The notes below the pieces were generated by a model. The model ran no database searches. It was not told the origin of the DNA and saw nothing but the letters and a program-made list of their open reading frames with translations. Source: a virus. From it: 64,000 nucleotides of DNA. This document shows, in pieces, positions 1 to 7,896 of the stretch. The stretch's first letter is position 1. Each line of letters opens with the position of its first letter. The stretch lies in the IMG/VR virus record IMGVR_UViG_3300049491_000350, positions 18,751-82,750 of that record. One strand, given 5' to 3'. Position numbers and translations under genes: made by a program.

Positions 1-21
1 GCTACTCAAAAGATAGAATTA

Positions 22-2016
22 ATGGGTGGCAAATGGAATGATGTTCCATATATATTTGAGACCCCATCAGTACCAACTGACGAAAAGAAAATATACAACT
101 TCGACAAGAAACGGAAAGACCAGATATGGTCTATCCCTGACGACATAAAAAGATTCAGGGAGATGTCTGTCGGGGAGAAGAAATTATTTGTTGAGCAGGA
201 GAGGGAGAGATGGATAAATGGATTCTGGTTATTCATTGACGGAGAGCCTACCTACATAACAGGTATGCACTATGACCATCTGGTGTACCAGACGTTTGAA
301 TTTGGCAAGGCTGATTATCTTGATAGCCAGAGGCACGATTTCTATTTCAGGGATTATTGCAGGAGGGATAAATATTCATACGGTGAGTTATGGATGAAGC
401 CGAGGCGTTACGGGATGACTGCGGAGGAGATAACCGAGAATCAATATATAGCACTATCTGCGGAGAACATGCAGGTTGGGCTTGTGTCTAATGAAAACAA
501 AAAGACAATTGATTCTATTTTCAGACCAATCGTTGATTCGTACATCAAGCGGCCTAAGTATATCAGGGCAAGGATATACATGCCTAATGGCAAGAAGCCC
601 AGAAAGGAAATGTTGTTTCAGGGGAACGTGATTAAAAACTACGATTCCGATGACCTGTACATGGATACAAATGGCGACCTTAATGGATGGATAATACCGA
701 AGGCTACCACAGTTACAGCGTTTGATGCGATGAAACTGCATAAGCTAACTGCTGATGAAGTTTGGAAATGGATTATATGTAACCCAGAGGAGTTCTGGGG
801 CGCACACAAGAAGTGCCTTGAAGATGGTGGGCGCATCATAGGCAAAGCATCTTTCCTGTCAACAATGGGCGATAGCGATGACTACGCTGATGCTATTGAG
901 GCAGGTGTACGCATGTGGCACGGCAGCGACCCGTCAGAAAGGGATGCCAACGGAAGGACAAAGACTGGATTGTACAGGTACTTTATTGATGCTATATATT
1001 CCCTCCGGGAGTTCAAGAATGAATTTGGCAAAATAAATATTGACCAAGCTGAAACATTCCTTGAGAATGAGTTTGCTAAACTCGACCCTAACAGCAAAGA
1101 GTATGTGTTTGAGAAAAGGCGTATGCCGAGGAAGCCTGATGACGCTTTGATGGGCGCAGATGTTTCAAAAATATTTGACAACCCACGCATACCAAAAAGG
1201 CTTGAGATTATAAAGAAGTTATCGCCTGCTGATAAGCCTTATGTATTTGGCAATTGCAACGAATTGAATAATGGCAGGGTAGAATGGGAGCCGACCCCAA
1301 AGGGTATTTGGAAAATGGCTACACTTCCAATGATGGACGCTGTTAGGAAAATAGATGCCAGCAACAGGTATAAAAAAATAGGTGAGCTATTCTTCAAGCC
1401 AGTTAACCCGGAAGGCTGTGGCGGATACGATTCAATAAACTTTGCTGACGTTGATACAACCTCTGGCAACAAGTCAAGGGCTGCTGCAATATTCAGGCAG
1501 AAGTTTGATTACTATGGAAATGGAGGAGCTAACAGGTATGTATCATTAATGGTGCAACGTCCTGATGAGCCAGACGATGCTCATTACGAAGTAATAAAAA
1601 TGTGCAGGTTTTTGGGATACCCTGTAATGATAGACCGTGCTGCATTGACTGGAATCAAAAAGAAGTTCAAGGAGCATGGCATGGGCGACTTTCTTATGAA
1701 GAACCCGAAGGATGGAATCATGGGCATGTGGGCGGACAACCAAAAGCGTTTCACTAAGGATGGTGTAAATAAAGTGTACGGGTACTTTAAGAACCCACAA
1801 AGCGAACATGACTTTGATGCGATAGAAGAACAGCCTTTTGAAGAACTGTTTGAAGATATGATTCCATTTAAAATACACAAGACAACAAAGTTTGACGTTG
1901 CTATGGCCGACATATTGCTTGAGTATGGAATGGAGCAGATAATAGAAACATCGCTTCGTGATTCTGCCGCAAGCGGCATTTATAAAAACAACCCTTTGTT
2001 TGGCAAGCGGAATTAA
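22..2016 (+). CDS. terL: Terminase large subunit (packaging ATPase-nuclease)
   Basis: This 664-aa protein should drive DNA into the procapsid and cut the concatemer. The ATPase part has a variant Walker A (KPRRYGMT, residues 126-133, Met where the usual Lys of GKT/S would be), a Walker B with catalytic acid (TADE, 243-246) and a coupling motif STMGD (280-284). The C-terminal RNase H-like nuclease shows ADVDTTSG (475-482) and a late Asp pair near 625-629. The length is normal for TerL. ATG at 22 is the first start in the frame; the true start could lie upstream of the window only if another codon is used. The stop TAA lies inside a TAAAATATTTTA palindrome. No small terminase subunit is recognisable next to it. 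Confidence 0.9.
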   Translation: MGGKWNDVPYIFETPSVPTDEKKIYNFDKKRKDQIWSIPDDIKRFREMSVGEKKLFVEQERERWINGFWLFIDGEPTYITGMHYDHLVYQTFEFGKADYLDSQRHDFYFRDYCRRDKYSYGELWMKPRRYGMTAEEITENQYIALSAENMQVGLVSNENKKTIDSIFRPIVDSYIKRPKYIRARIYMPNGKKPRKEMLFQGNVIKNYDSDDLYMDTNGDLNGWIIPKATTVTAFDAMKLHKLTADEVWKWIICNPEEFWGAHKKCLEDGGRIIGKASFLSTMGDSDDYADAIEAGVRMWHGSDPSERDANGRTKTGLYRYFIDAIYSLREFKNEFGKINIDQAETFLENEFAKLDPNSKEYVFEKRRMPRKPDDALMGADVSKIFDNPRIPKRLEIIKKLSPADKPYVFGNCNELNNGRVEWEPTPKGIWKMATLPMMDAVRKIDASNRYKKIGELFFKPVNPEGCGGYDSINFADVDTTSGNKSRAAAIFRQKFDYYGNGGANRYVSLMVQRPDEPDDAHYEVIKMCRFLGYPVMIDRAALTGIKKKFKEHGMGDFLMKNPKDGIMGMWADNQKRFTKDGVNKVYGYFKNPQSEHDFDAIEEQPFEELFEDMIPFKIHKTTKFDVAMADILLEYGMEQIIETSLRDSAASGIYKNNPLFGKRN

Positions 2017-2025
2017 AATATTTTA
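2014..2025. repeat. Boundary palindrome TAAAATATTTTA (copy 1)
   Basis: Perfect 12-bp palindrome. It contains the stop codon of the terminase gene and lies 22 nt before the GroES-like start. Confidence 0.85.
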
Positions 2026-2047
2026 ATAATCATAAAAAACAAAAACA

Positions 2048-2335
2048 ATGGCAAAGAACAAGAAAAAGATTTTAACTCCTTATGGAGACAGAGTATTGAT
2101 AATACCAGAGGACAAGCTGGTTAAAACAGCAGGTGGTATTTATATACCAGAAACAGTTGTGCAGAAGCCAAGCACAGGGAAGGTGTTTAAGATTGGCGAA
2201 GATGTAAGCAAGACTAAGGTTGGCGACAATGTTATGTTTGGCAAAGAGGCTGGCATTGCTATGGAAGTGGACGGTGCAAAATATTTACTCATGCGTGAGG
2301 GCGAAATATTTATGAAGTATGAAGAAGAAGCATGA
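2048..2335 (+). CDS. GroES-like co-chaperonin (Cpn10 fold)
   Basis: 95 aa, the usual Cpn10 length. It begins with a PYGDRVLIIPED segment (residues 11-22) and has a mobile-loop-like stretch TAGGIYIPE (27-35), equivalent to the AGGI loop with which GroES docks on GroEL. KVGDNVMF (58-65) and YLLMREGEIF (79-88) follow, as in GroES. It probably pairs with the host GroEL to fold the major capsid or another virion protein. It lies between terminase and portal, and the next gene is a second, longer GroES-like protein. The fold call is from motifs I recognise; use of host GroEL is inferred from known phage co-chaperonins such as T4 gp31. Confidence 0.85.
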   Translation: MAKNKKKILTPYGDRVLIIPEDKLVKTAGGIYIPETVVQKPSTGKVFKIGEDVSKTKVGDNVMFGKEAGIAMEVDGAKYLLMREGEIFMKYEEEA

Positions 2336-2336
2336 A

Positions 2337-3047
2337 ATGAATCCGGGCAAGATACTTGTCAGGATTAACAAGAAGGAGAAGTCCGCAATGTTTGAAAAAG
2401 AGATACACTGCGATGATGGCACTACTGTAAATCTCATCACCAGTATTGAGGCTTCTGAAAACTCCGAAGCTCAATACACCCAATCAATACACGCAGGCGA
2501 TGTGATTGCTGTTGCGGGAGATATTGACTGGATAAAGGTGGGAGACAGGGCTATGCTTGATTACATTGCCGATGTTGATGGAGATGTGGTGGCTTACAAA
2601 GACATCAACAAGGATAAGTATATCTGCATAGAAGTAAATGCAAAGTATCACGACAGCGACTTCCTTATACCTGCTGACAGGAACAGGAGCTATGACAAAT
2701 ACCTATTCAAAAAAGGAGACCTTGATACATCTTCTATGCTTATTGCCATAATGAGAGACGGCGTGTTGATTCCGAATTTCCCATACGTTATCTTAGCGTA
2801 CAGGAATTTAAAGTCAATCGTATCGCAAGCTGGCATTATGACAATAGAAGTGGAGGAGACGGTGATAGAGAGGGTTGTAATAGCAACACATTCAAGAAGC
2901 AGGTTGAAGGTAGGAGACCATGTTATAATTGAGGCAGAGAGTATGTTTGACAGAAAAACTGATGGCAAGATGGTGTCTGTTGTGTTTGAGCATGATGTGC
3001 TGGCAACCGTTGTAACAGAAGTAAATCTGATTGAAACACTGGATTAA
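2337..3047 (+). CDS. Long GroES-like protein, probably two Cpn10-type domains
   Basis: 236 aa from ATG 2337, just past the upstream TGA; an alternative ATG at 2319 would overlap the upstream gene by 17 nt. The N-terminal half resembles Cpn10: PGKILVRINKKE at the start, then GDVIAVAGDIDWIKVGDRAMLDY. The C-terminal half has a second similar pattern, ILAYRNL, then RLKVGDHVIIEAES and a final beta strand. I read this as a tandem or duplicated GroES-like fold without a clear mobile loop in either half. It directly follows the short GroES-like gene, so the pair may form a phage-specific chaperonin lid. Function is inferred only. Confidence 0.6.
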   Translation: MNPGKILVRINKKEKSAMFEKEIHCDDGTTVNLITSIEASENSEAQYTQSIHAGDVIAVAGDIDWIKVGDRAMLDYIADVDGDVVAYKDINKDKYICIEVNAKYHDSDFLIPADRNRSYDKYLFKKGDLDTSSMLIAIMRDGVLIPNFPYVILAYRNLKSIVSQAGIMTIEVEETVIERVVIATHSRSRLKVGDHVIIEAESMFDRKTDGKMVSVVFEHDVLATVVTEVNLIETLD

Positions 3048-3069
3048 AGCATGAGCGGTTAGTAGCCCC

Positions 3070-3112
3070 AGCCAGTCGTAAAAGCCATTAAAGCTGATGC
3101 GGCTGGCTTTTT
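3070..3112 (+). terminator. Intrinsic terminator after the co-chaperonin genes
   Basis: A 9-bp stem (AGCCAGTCG with CGGCTGGCT, one G-T pair), a 21-nt loop, and a run of five T. It sits between the GroES-like gene and the portal, so it may partly separate terminase/chaperonin transcription from the head genes. Confidence 0.7.
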
Positions 3113-3115
3113 GTT

Positions 3116-3127
3116 TAAAATATTTTA
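3116..3127. repeat. Boundary palindrome TAAAATATTTTA (copy 2)
   Basis: Perfect palindrome directly after the terminator T-run and 24 nt before the portal start. Confidence 0.85.
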
Positions 3128-3151
3128 TATTTTCGTACCAAACTTTTTTAT

Positions 3152-5608
3152 ATGGCACAAGAAACCCTCGGTAAAAACTCAAGGTATTTATATTGGGATA
3201 CGTTGCACTTTATTGCTAACAGGCAGAAGGATAAACGTTGGATGGCAGAATGTATCCTGTTTGCTAAACACAACTCCTCTTTCCTTGTTGACCCTGTGGA
3301 GGCCGAGAAGAAAAGGAAGATTAACATTGGTAAGCTGGATGCGGATGCCTATAAAAAAATAATTGACCCGGTTATGCCAGACGGGAGCGGAGGAACGGCA
3401 GAATACTTTGCTGCTGATTTTGAAAAGGCTAATCCCATCTTTGTCCATCTGGATAATATACTGGAAGCACGGATGGAGAAAATACCTTTAAGTATATATG
3501 TTAAAGCTGCCGATGAAAAGTCGAAGCATAAAATGCAGAAAGAGAACGATAAGATTCTCACGAAGAAATACTTTACGATGTTCGTAAATGAAATGAATGC
3601 CAAGATAGGTATTCCGCAGCTTGGCAAGGGGCAAGACCCATACAAGTATGTAAACCAAATGAAGGGCGGAGGAAAAGGCAATATGCCTATTACAATGCTT
3701 GACAGCATTAAATATGCCATCAATGATAACGAGGATTTAGCATTATTCAATGAGTACATCTATAAAGACGGCGTGGAGATTGCGATGGAGCTTGGCATTG
3801 ATTACTACATGAATCAAAACAGCTATCCAAGAATATATGAAAAAGGAGTGATTGACATTAAAAACTTTAATGTTGGGCTATGCAGGTACTACACATCTAA
3901 AACTACTGGAAGGCCAGTTATAGAATACCTTGACCCGGCTACTGTAAGGACTTCCCCGTTCTCTAAAAAAGATTTATCTGATATTGTGTACTGGTTCATA
4001 GAGTACGATGTAACCTTTGGTGATTTTGTAAGAATGTTTGGAGCTAAAATAAAAGAAGATTGCGAAGCCACCAATCAGCAATATGACGAAGTGTTGAAAG
4101 ATATATTTGACATGAACAGGATGCACAATGGCGTACTTGGTTTAAGGTGGGATACAGCAAGCAACAGTGAGCGCAGCAATTCAAAAATAAGGATAGGGTA
4201 CATAGAGACAGAGACGCAGGACATGGAAGTGTATTCTGACAGGGAAGTGCGTGGCAATAGCAGATACAGGAAAGAGGCAATTGATTATAAGGTTAGCAAG
4301 GATTCCCGTAAGCGTTATGGTACTAAGAGGGAGGAATCTTATTACAACTGCTGGTACAGGGCTTATTACATACCATTGAACTCCGGGGCAAATGCTGTTC
4401 AAACAAGCGACTTTGATTTACAGGCTAAATATGTTTTTGATTTCGGGAAGGTGCAAGACCAGCAAAGGGAAGGCGATGATTACAGGTATTCAAAATGCAC
4501 ACTTGTAGGATGGAAGTCTGACAGGATGAGCTTCTTGGACATAATGGATTCCTACCTTCCAAAAATAAACCTTCTTTGGTTTCACTTCCAGAACAACATC
4601 GCTAATGCGATGCCGCATGGCGCAACGTTTGCAGACGAGATGATTAACCTGATGATGCAGGCAACTGACGATGCTAACAAGAATGGGAAGGATGGGAAGT
4701 TTGAAACATTGAGGAGGTTAAAACAAACTGGATACGCCATATCAAAAATGTTTAATGATGATGGCAAACTGATTAACGATGGCAAGCCTTTCGTTGAAGT
4801 TAAAACAGGCCATCTGGCATCTGCGGCGGAGAACCTTATGCTGATGCAGCAGTTGTATAACATGACCACACAATCGCTTGCTATGAGCGATATATCAGAA
4901 GGGTTATCACCGAAGCCCAGAGTATCGCTGGGCGCATTGCAATTATCCAACAATGCTTCTTATAATGGTTCATTCTTTGTAGAGAAAGGATGCACAGCTT
5001 TAACCGTTGGCGTACAGGAGAGGCTCATGTATTACATCAAAGAGATTATAGACGAGGGCGATTTCCGTGCAGAGGACTTCACAAACATTGTTGGTTTGGC
5101 AAACTCTCTGGCGATGGAATCAGTTAAAGATATTCCTCTGCATGAGCTTGCGCTCCTGACGTACTCTATACCTACTGACGAAGAAAAGCAACGTGTTGTT
5201 ATGCTGGCAGAAAAACTGGCTTCTGCTGGGCTGCTTGACCCTAATGATGTGCTATTCATATCAAGGATAGATAACCTTAAATACGCAGAGGCTATTATGC
5301 GTATCCGTTATAAATCAAAATTGAGGGAGCAACAGGAAAGGGAAGCCATGCAGCATCAATACAAGATGGAGGAAAAGAATGCAGACCTGCAAATTGAACT
5401 GGCTAAAATTGACAAGAAGAACGAAGGGATGCTTGAGGTTCAACAACTCATCAAAGGCTTTGATGTCAGGATACAGCAGTTGATATTGCAGGCTAAAGAT
5501 GTTACCCAATCAAGGCACATTGAACAAAGGGGCAACAACAAAGAGCATGAGACAATTTTAAAGCATGAATTAGACAAGAAAAAGGAAGGTGAAAAATCTT
5601 TGGCGTAA
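3152..5608 (+). CDS. Portal protein
   Basis: 818 aa. The dodecameric portal forms the DNA channel at one head vertex. Evidence is its place one operon step after terminase, its large size (typical of podovirus portals) and a central segment of portal character around residues 230-300, where a predicted conserved pair of hydrophobic strands surrounds EYLDPATVRTSPFSKKD. The C-terminus (about residues 700-818) is highly charged, rich in Glu, Lys and Gln, and predicted coiled coil, as in portals with a barrel or crown. No clear frameshift. I did not find a separate head-maturation protease next to it. The stop is followed by a hairpin and a terminator shared with the inverted gene pair. Confidence 0.75.
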   Translation: MAQETLGKNSRYLYWDTLHFIANRQKDKRWMAECILFAKHNSSFLVDPVEAEKKRKINIGKLDADAYKKIIDPVMPDGSGGTAEYFAADFEKANPIFVHLDNILEARMEKIPLSIYVKAADEKSKHKMQKENDKILTKKYFTMFVNEMNAKIGIPQLGKGQDPYKYVNQMKGGGKGNMPITMLDSIKYAINDNEDLALFNEYIYKDGVEIAMELGIDYYMNQNSYPRIYEKGVIDIKNFNVGLCRYYTSKTTGRPVIEYLDPATVRTSPFSKKDLSDIVYWFIEYDVTFGDFVRMFGAKIKEDCEATNQQYDEVLKDIFDMNRMHNGVLGLRWDTASNSERSNSKIRIGYIETETQDMEVYSDREVRGNSRYRKEAIDYKVSKDSRKRYGTKREESYYNCWYRAYYIPLNSGANAVQTSDFDLQAKYVFDFGKVQDQQREGDDYRYSKCTLVGWKSDRMSFLDIMDSYLPKINLLWFHFQNNIANAMPHGATFADEMINLMMQATDDANKNGKDGKFETLRRLKQTGYAISKMFNDDGKLINDGKPFVEVKTGHLASAAENLMLMQQLYNMTTQSLAMSDISEGLSPKPRVSLGALQLSNNASYNGSFFVEKGCTALTVGVQERLMYYIKEIIDEGDFRAEDFTNIVGLANSLAMESVKDIPLHELALLTYSIPTDEEKQRVVMLAEKLASAGLLDPNDVLFISRIDNLKYAEAIMRIRYKSKLREQQEREAMQHQYKMEEKNADLQIELAKIDKKNEGMLEVQQLIKGFDVRIQQLILQAKDVTQSRHIEQRGNNKEHETILKHELDKKKEGEKSLA

Positions 5609-5634
5609 TCAATAATACGCCTATATTTGCAACC
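5602..5634 (+). promoter_or_regulatory. Possible Bacteroidota-type promoter at the portal 3' end
   Basis: TTG, 19 nt, then TATATTTG fits the Bacteroidota consensus TTG-N17-23-TANNTTTG. A second TANNTTTG match, TACTTTTG, follows at about 5637. The spacer contains a perfect 6-bp inverted repeat (GGCGTA...TACGCC). Transcription would run only about 50 nt before the terminator at 5670-5690, so it might make a short RNA or be fortuitous. Confidence 0.25.
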
Positions 5635-5669
5635 TGTACTTTTGTACAATATATTTTGTTTTAGATAAG

Positions 5670-5690
5670 CCCCGGATAACCTCTGGGGTT
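5670..5690. terminator. Bidirectional terminator between convergent genes
   Basis: Stem CCCCGGA/TCTGGGG with one G-T pair and a 5-nt loop, followed by TTTATTTAT on the plus strand. It lies between the portal stop (5608) and the stop of the minus-strand gene at 5690, where a shared terminator is expected. Confidence 0.6.
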
Positions 5691-6292
5691 TATTTATGTT
5701 TAAGGATGAACTGTTCGTGAGACATGAAATCAATATTCTCTGTTATCTTGTGCTTCCCTTCCTGTTCAAGTATGGTATCAAGATTAACAAACTCCGTTTT
5801 AATTTCTTTCCAGAGCTTCTCTCCTTCCTTTCTTTTATTTACGGCCTCTGTAATGCACCTGCCAATATCAAGTGTATCTTTTGAAGTTCCCATCTGCGGC
5901 ATGTTCATTACGGTGCTGTGGTATTCAAAGCACCGTACTATTGTTTTCCATCGCCAGTCTTTTTGATAGTCGAGAAACCATGATATTACTTGATTCGCTG
6001 CATCATCCTTCCCTTTAACGATATTGGCATACCGCTCTACTGACATACATGATAAACCAGCAATGGTTTGCATTATCTTGGTTTTGTTTTCAATCCTGTC
6101 TTTATGAATCTGTATCCATTCAGACCGTCTATCGTATGACAGTATTATGAATGCAAGGGCTACGTTCGGGTTATAGCCCTTGTCCTTTATGTTATAGAGC
6201 GGCTCTACATCTTCATACACGTTCATTAGCTCAAGCTCGTCAACCCAGCTTGATGAAAGCAATTTTATTTTGCTTATGATAAAGTCAATCAT
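5690..6292 (-). CDS. Unknown 200-aa protein of the inverted head-region island
   Basis: I do not recognise this protein. It is mostly helical, rich in Lys, Glu, Ile and Trp, with no signal peptide or membrane segment. It is the second gene of a two-gene minus-strand unit: its ATG overlaps the TGA of the 90-aa gene (ATGA, 6289-6292), so the two are probably translationally coupled. The unit is inserted between portal and scaffold and is the only minus-strand gene pair in the structural block, so it probably has its own promoter in 6562-6665. A regulatory or small-terminase role is possible but not shown. Confidence 0.7.
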   Translation of the reverse strand: MIDFIISKIKLLSSSWVDELELMNVYEDVEPLYNIKDKGYNPNVALAFIILSYDRRSEWIQIHKDRIENKTKIMQTIAGLSCMSVERYANIVKGKDDAANQVISWFLDYQKDWRWKTIVRCFEYHSTVMNMPQMGTSKDTLDIGRCITEAVNKRKEGEKLWKEIKTEFVNLDTILEQEGKHKITENIDFMSHEQFILKHK

Positions 6293-6561
6293 TTTACAGC
6301 TTTCTTTTTTCTGGATGATATATTGCCGCCAGAGGCGGTTCTTTTTGTGGACAGGATTGATTTAGGGATAACAATTTCATTGCTTCCGCACTTCTGGCAA
6401 GGCAACCCTTGCAATGCAATTATCTTTGGGATACTAAGGCCTGTACGCACGGATACTTCGGCAGCTTTTGCCATCTCCGTTTCGCTAAGGCTAATGGATA
6501 GCTGGTTTGCTTTCCGTATGGCTATGTCGCCAATATAGTAAAGAATAGGGTTGCCCTTCAT
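6289..6561 (-). CDS. Small protein with helix-turn-helix-like segment and CxxC pair
   Basis: 90 aa. A helical region (residues 20-50, SLSETEMAKAAEVSVRTG then LSIPKIIALQG) could be a helix-turn-helix. It is followed by one CQKC pair (56-59) and a basic tail. Only one CxxC is present, so a complete zinc site would need a partner. It is divergent from the scaffold gene at 6666, and the 104-bp gap (6562-6665) carries a 23-nt element (6565-6587) nearly identical to one at 36212. That makes it a candidate local regulator, but the function is inference. Confidence 0.6.
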   Translation of the reverse strand: MKGNPILYYIGDIAIRKANQLSISLSETEMAKAAEVSVRTGLSIPKIIALQGLPCQKCGSNEIVIPKSILSTKRTASGGNISSRKKKAVK

Positions 6562-6564
6562 GTT

Positions 6565-6587
6565 ATTATAAATGAAATCCTTTATAA
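6565..6587. promoter_or_regulatory. 23-nt element shared with 36212-36234
   Basis: ATTATAAATGAAATC, C, TTTATAA: 22 of 23 bases match the element downstream of the 3170-aa gene. Here it is an imperfect inverted repeat directly upstream of the minus-strand start at 6561, in the divergent promoter region. Confidence 0.4.
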
Positions 6588-6640
6588 ATTTTATTGTACG
6601 AATATAGTCATTTGGGTTTTATTATTTTATTTTGGCTTCA

Positions 6641-6652
6641 TAAAATATTTTA
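6641..6652. repeat. Boundary palindrome TAAAATATTTTA (copy 3)
   Basis: Perfect palindrome, 13 nt before the scaffold ATG. ACGGAGAA, a Shine-Dalgarno-like stretch, lies between it and the start. Confidence 0.85.
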
Positions 6653-6665
6653 AAACGGAGAAACT

Positions 6666-7862
6666 ATGGACTTTTTAAATCAAGACAAGCTGGATGAGCA
6701 GGATAAATTGCCTGATGACCAGCACCAACAGCAGCCTCCTGACGGTGAAGAAAAGCCTGATGGTGAAGAAAAACCAGATGGCGAAGAAAAGCCTGACGGT
6801 GAAGAAAAACCAGATGGCGAAGAAAAGCCTGACGGCGAACAGAAACCTGACGGCGAACAAAAGCCTGACGGTGAGCAGAAGCCTGACGGCGAACAAAAGC
6901 CTGATGGTGAGCAGAAGCCCGGCGATGATAAGGATAAGAAGGACGATGTGCCAGTAGATGAAAAAGCTGCCGAAGCGAAACTGCTTAAAAAATTAGGCGT
7001 ATCCTCAATTGAGGAGTTGCGGCAAAAAATCAACCCGGAAACAGAGGAGCAGAAAAAAGAGCGTACAGAAAATTTCGTGGCTGCGGTAAACAAATACGCT
7101 GTTGAGAAAAAATATTTTACAAACGAGCAATTGGCTACTCTTGCAAACCTTAAAAAGGTTGCGCCAGAGCAACAGGTATATAATGACTTTGCTGAAAAGT
7201 TCAAAGCAAAGCATAAAGACAGGCAAGATGAACTTCAACAGCCTAAGCCAGTTACAGAAGAAGAAGTAAAGGCTGCATTCAATTCTACATTCCACATAGA
7301 TTCTGACGATGCGGAATTAAAAGAGTTAGGCCAAGAGATGATTAAAACGAAGGCTAAGAAAATCTCTGGCGGCTTGGAGGAAAAGTTCAATGAGGTAGAG
7401 AATGAATTTAAAGAGGTAACTTTTAAAAGGCAGAAATCACAACAATTCTTTTCATTCATTAAAGAATTTGTTAAGGATAAATTGCCCAAAGAATTTACCT
7501 ACGGCGAAAAGGATAATGCTCTTTCATATAAATTTGACGACAACAAAATCACTGCCAAAGACATGGAGAATTTGGAGAAGCTGTTTGTCAATAATGATGA
7601 CTTCAATCAGTTTATTGAGGAAGGTGGAAGCCAAAAGCTGCTTTCATCTTTTGAAGATAAAATGAAGAAGTATTTGTACATCACACACCACGAAAGTATT
7701 GTGAACACTGTTGGCAACCTGCGGTACGAACAGGGGTTGAAAGCTGGAAAGGTAGGAGCAAAAGCTCCTTTCTCTAAAGACGGACAAAAAATTGAACCTC
7801 TGGAAGTTGAAGGTGAATTGACGGAAATCGAAAAGAAGGAATTGAAAGAATCATTAAGCTAA
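6666..7862 (+). CDS. Probable capsid scaffolding protein with acidic repeat
   Basis: 398 aa, very acidic and lysine-rich, without membrane segments. The N-terminal 100 residues are dominated by ten copies of DGE(E/Q)KP, then a helical charged region (about 100-400) that is predicted coiled coil. Its position directly before the major capsid protein, its composition and its length fit a scaffolding protein that guides procapsid assembly and is then lost. The start is preceded by ACGGAGAA 5 nt upstream, one of the few clear ribosome-binding-like sites in the window. No protease domain is visible. The role is inferred from position and composition. Confidence 0.65.
   Translation: MDFLNQDKLDEQDKLPDDQHQQQPPDGEEKPDGEEKPDGEEKPDGEEKPDGEEKPDGEQKPDGEQKPDGEQKPDGEQKPDGEQKPGDDKDKKDDVPVDEKAAEAKLLKKLGVSSIEELRQKINPETEEQKKERTENFVAAVNKYAVEKKYFTNEQLATLANLKKVAPEQQVYNDFAEKFKAKHKDRQDELQQPKPVTEEEVKAAFNSTFHIDSDDAELKELGQEMIKTKAKKISGGLEEKFNEVENEFKEVTFKRQKSQQFFSFIKEFVKDKLPKEFTYGEKDNALSYKFDDNKITAKDMENLEKLFVNNDDFNQFIEEGGSQKLLSSFEDKMKKYLYITHHESIVNTVGNLRYEQGLKAGKVGAKAPFSKDGQKIEPLEVEGELTEIEKKELKESLS
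6741..6920 (+). repeat. Ten 18-nt tandem repeats inside the scaffold-like gene
   Basis: Each unit encodes DGEEKP (five copies) then DGEQKP (five copies). Units differ at synonymous positions in an alternating way (GAC/GAT, CCT/CCA), which suggests expansion by duplicating two-unit blocks. The array is in frame, so a change in copy number would lengthen or shorten the tail of the protein without a frameshift. Confidence 0.9.
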
Positions 7863-7896
7863 AACAATTTTAAATCACAAAACTTATTTAAAAGTT

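Noticed and set aside
6680-7204. Minus-strand open frame with repeated SGFCSP
   Set aside because: It is the complement of the DGE(E/Q)KP repeat of the scaffold-like gene.
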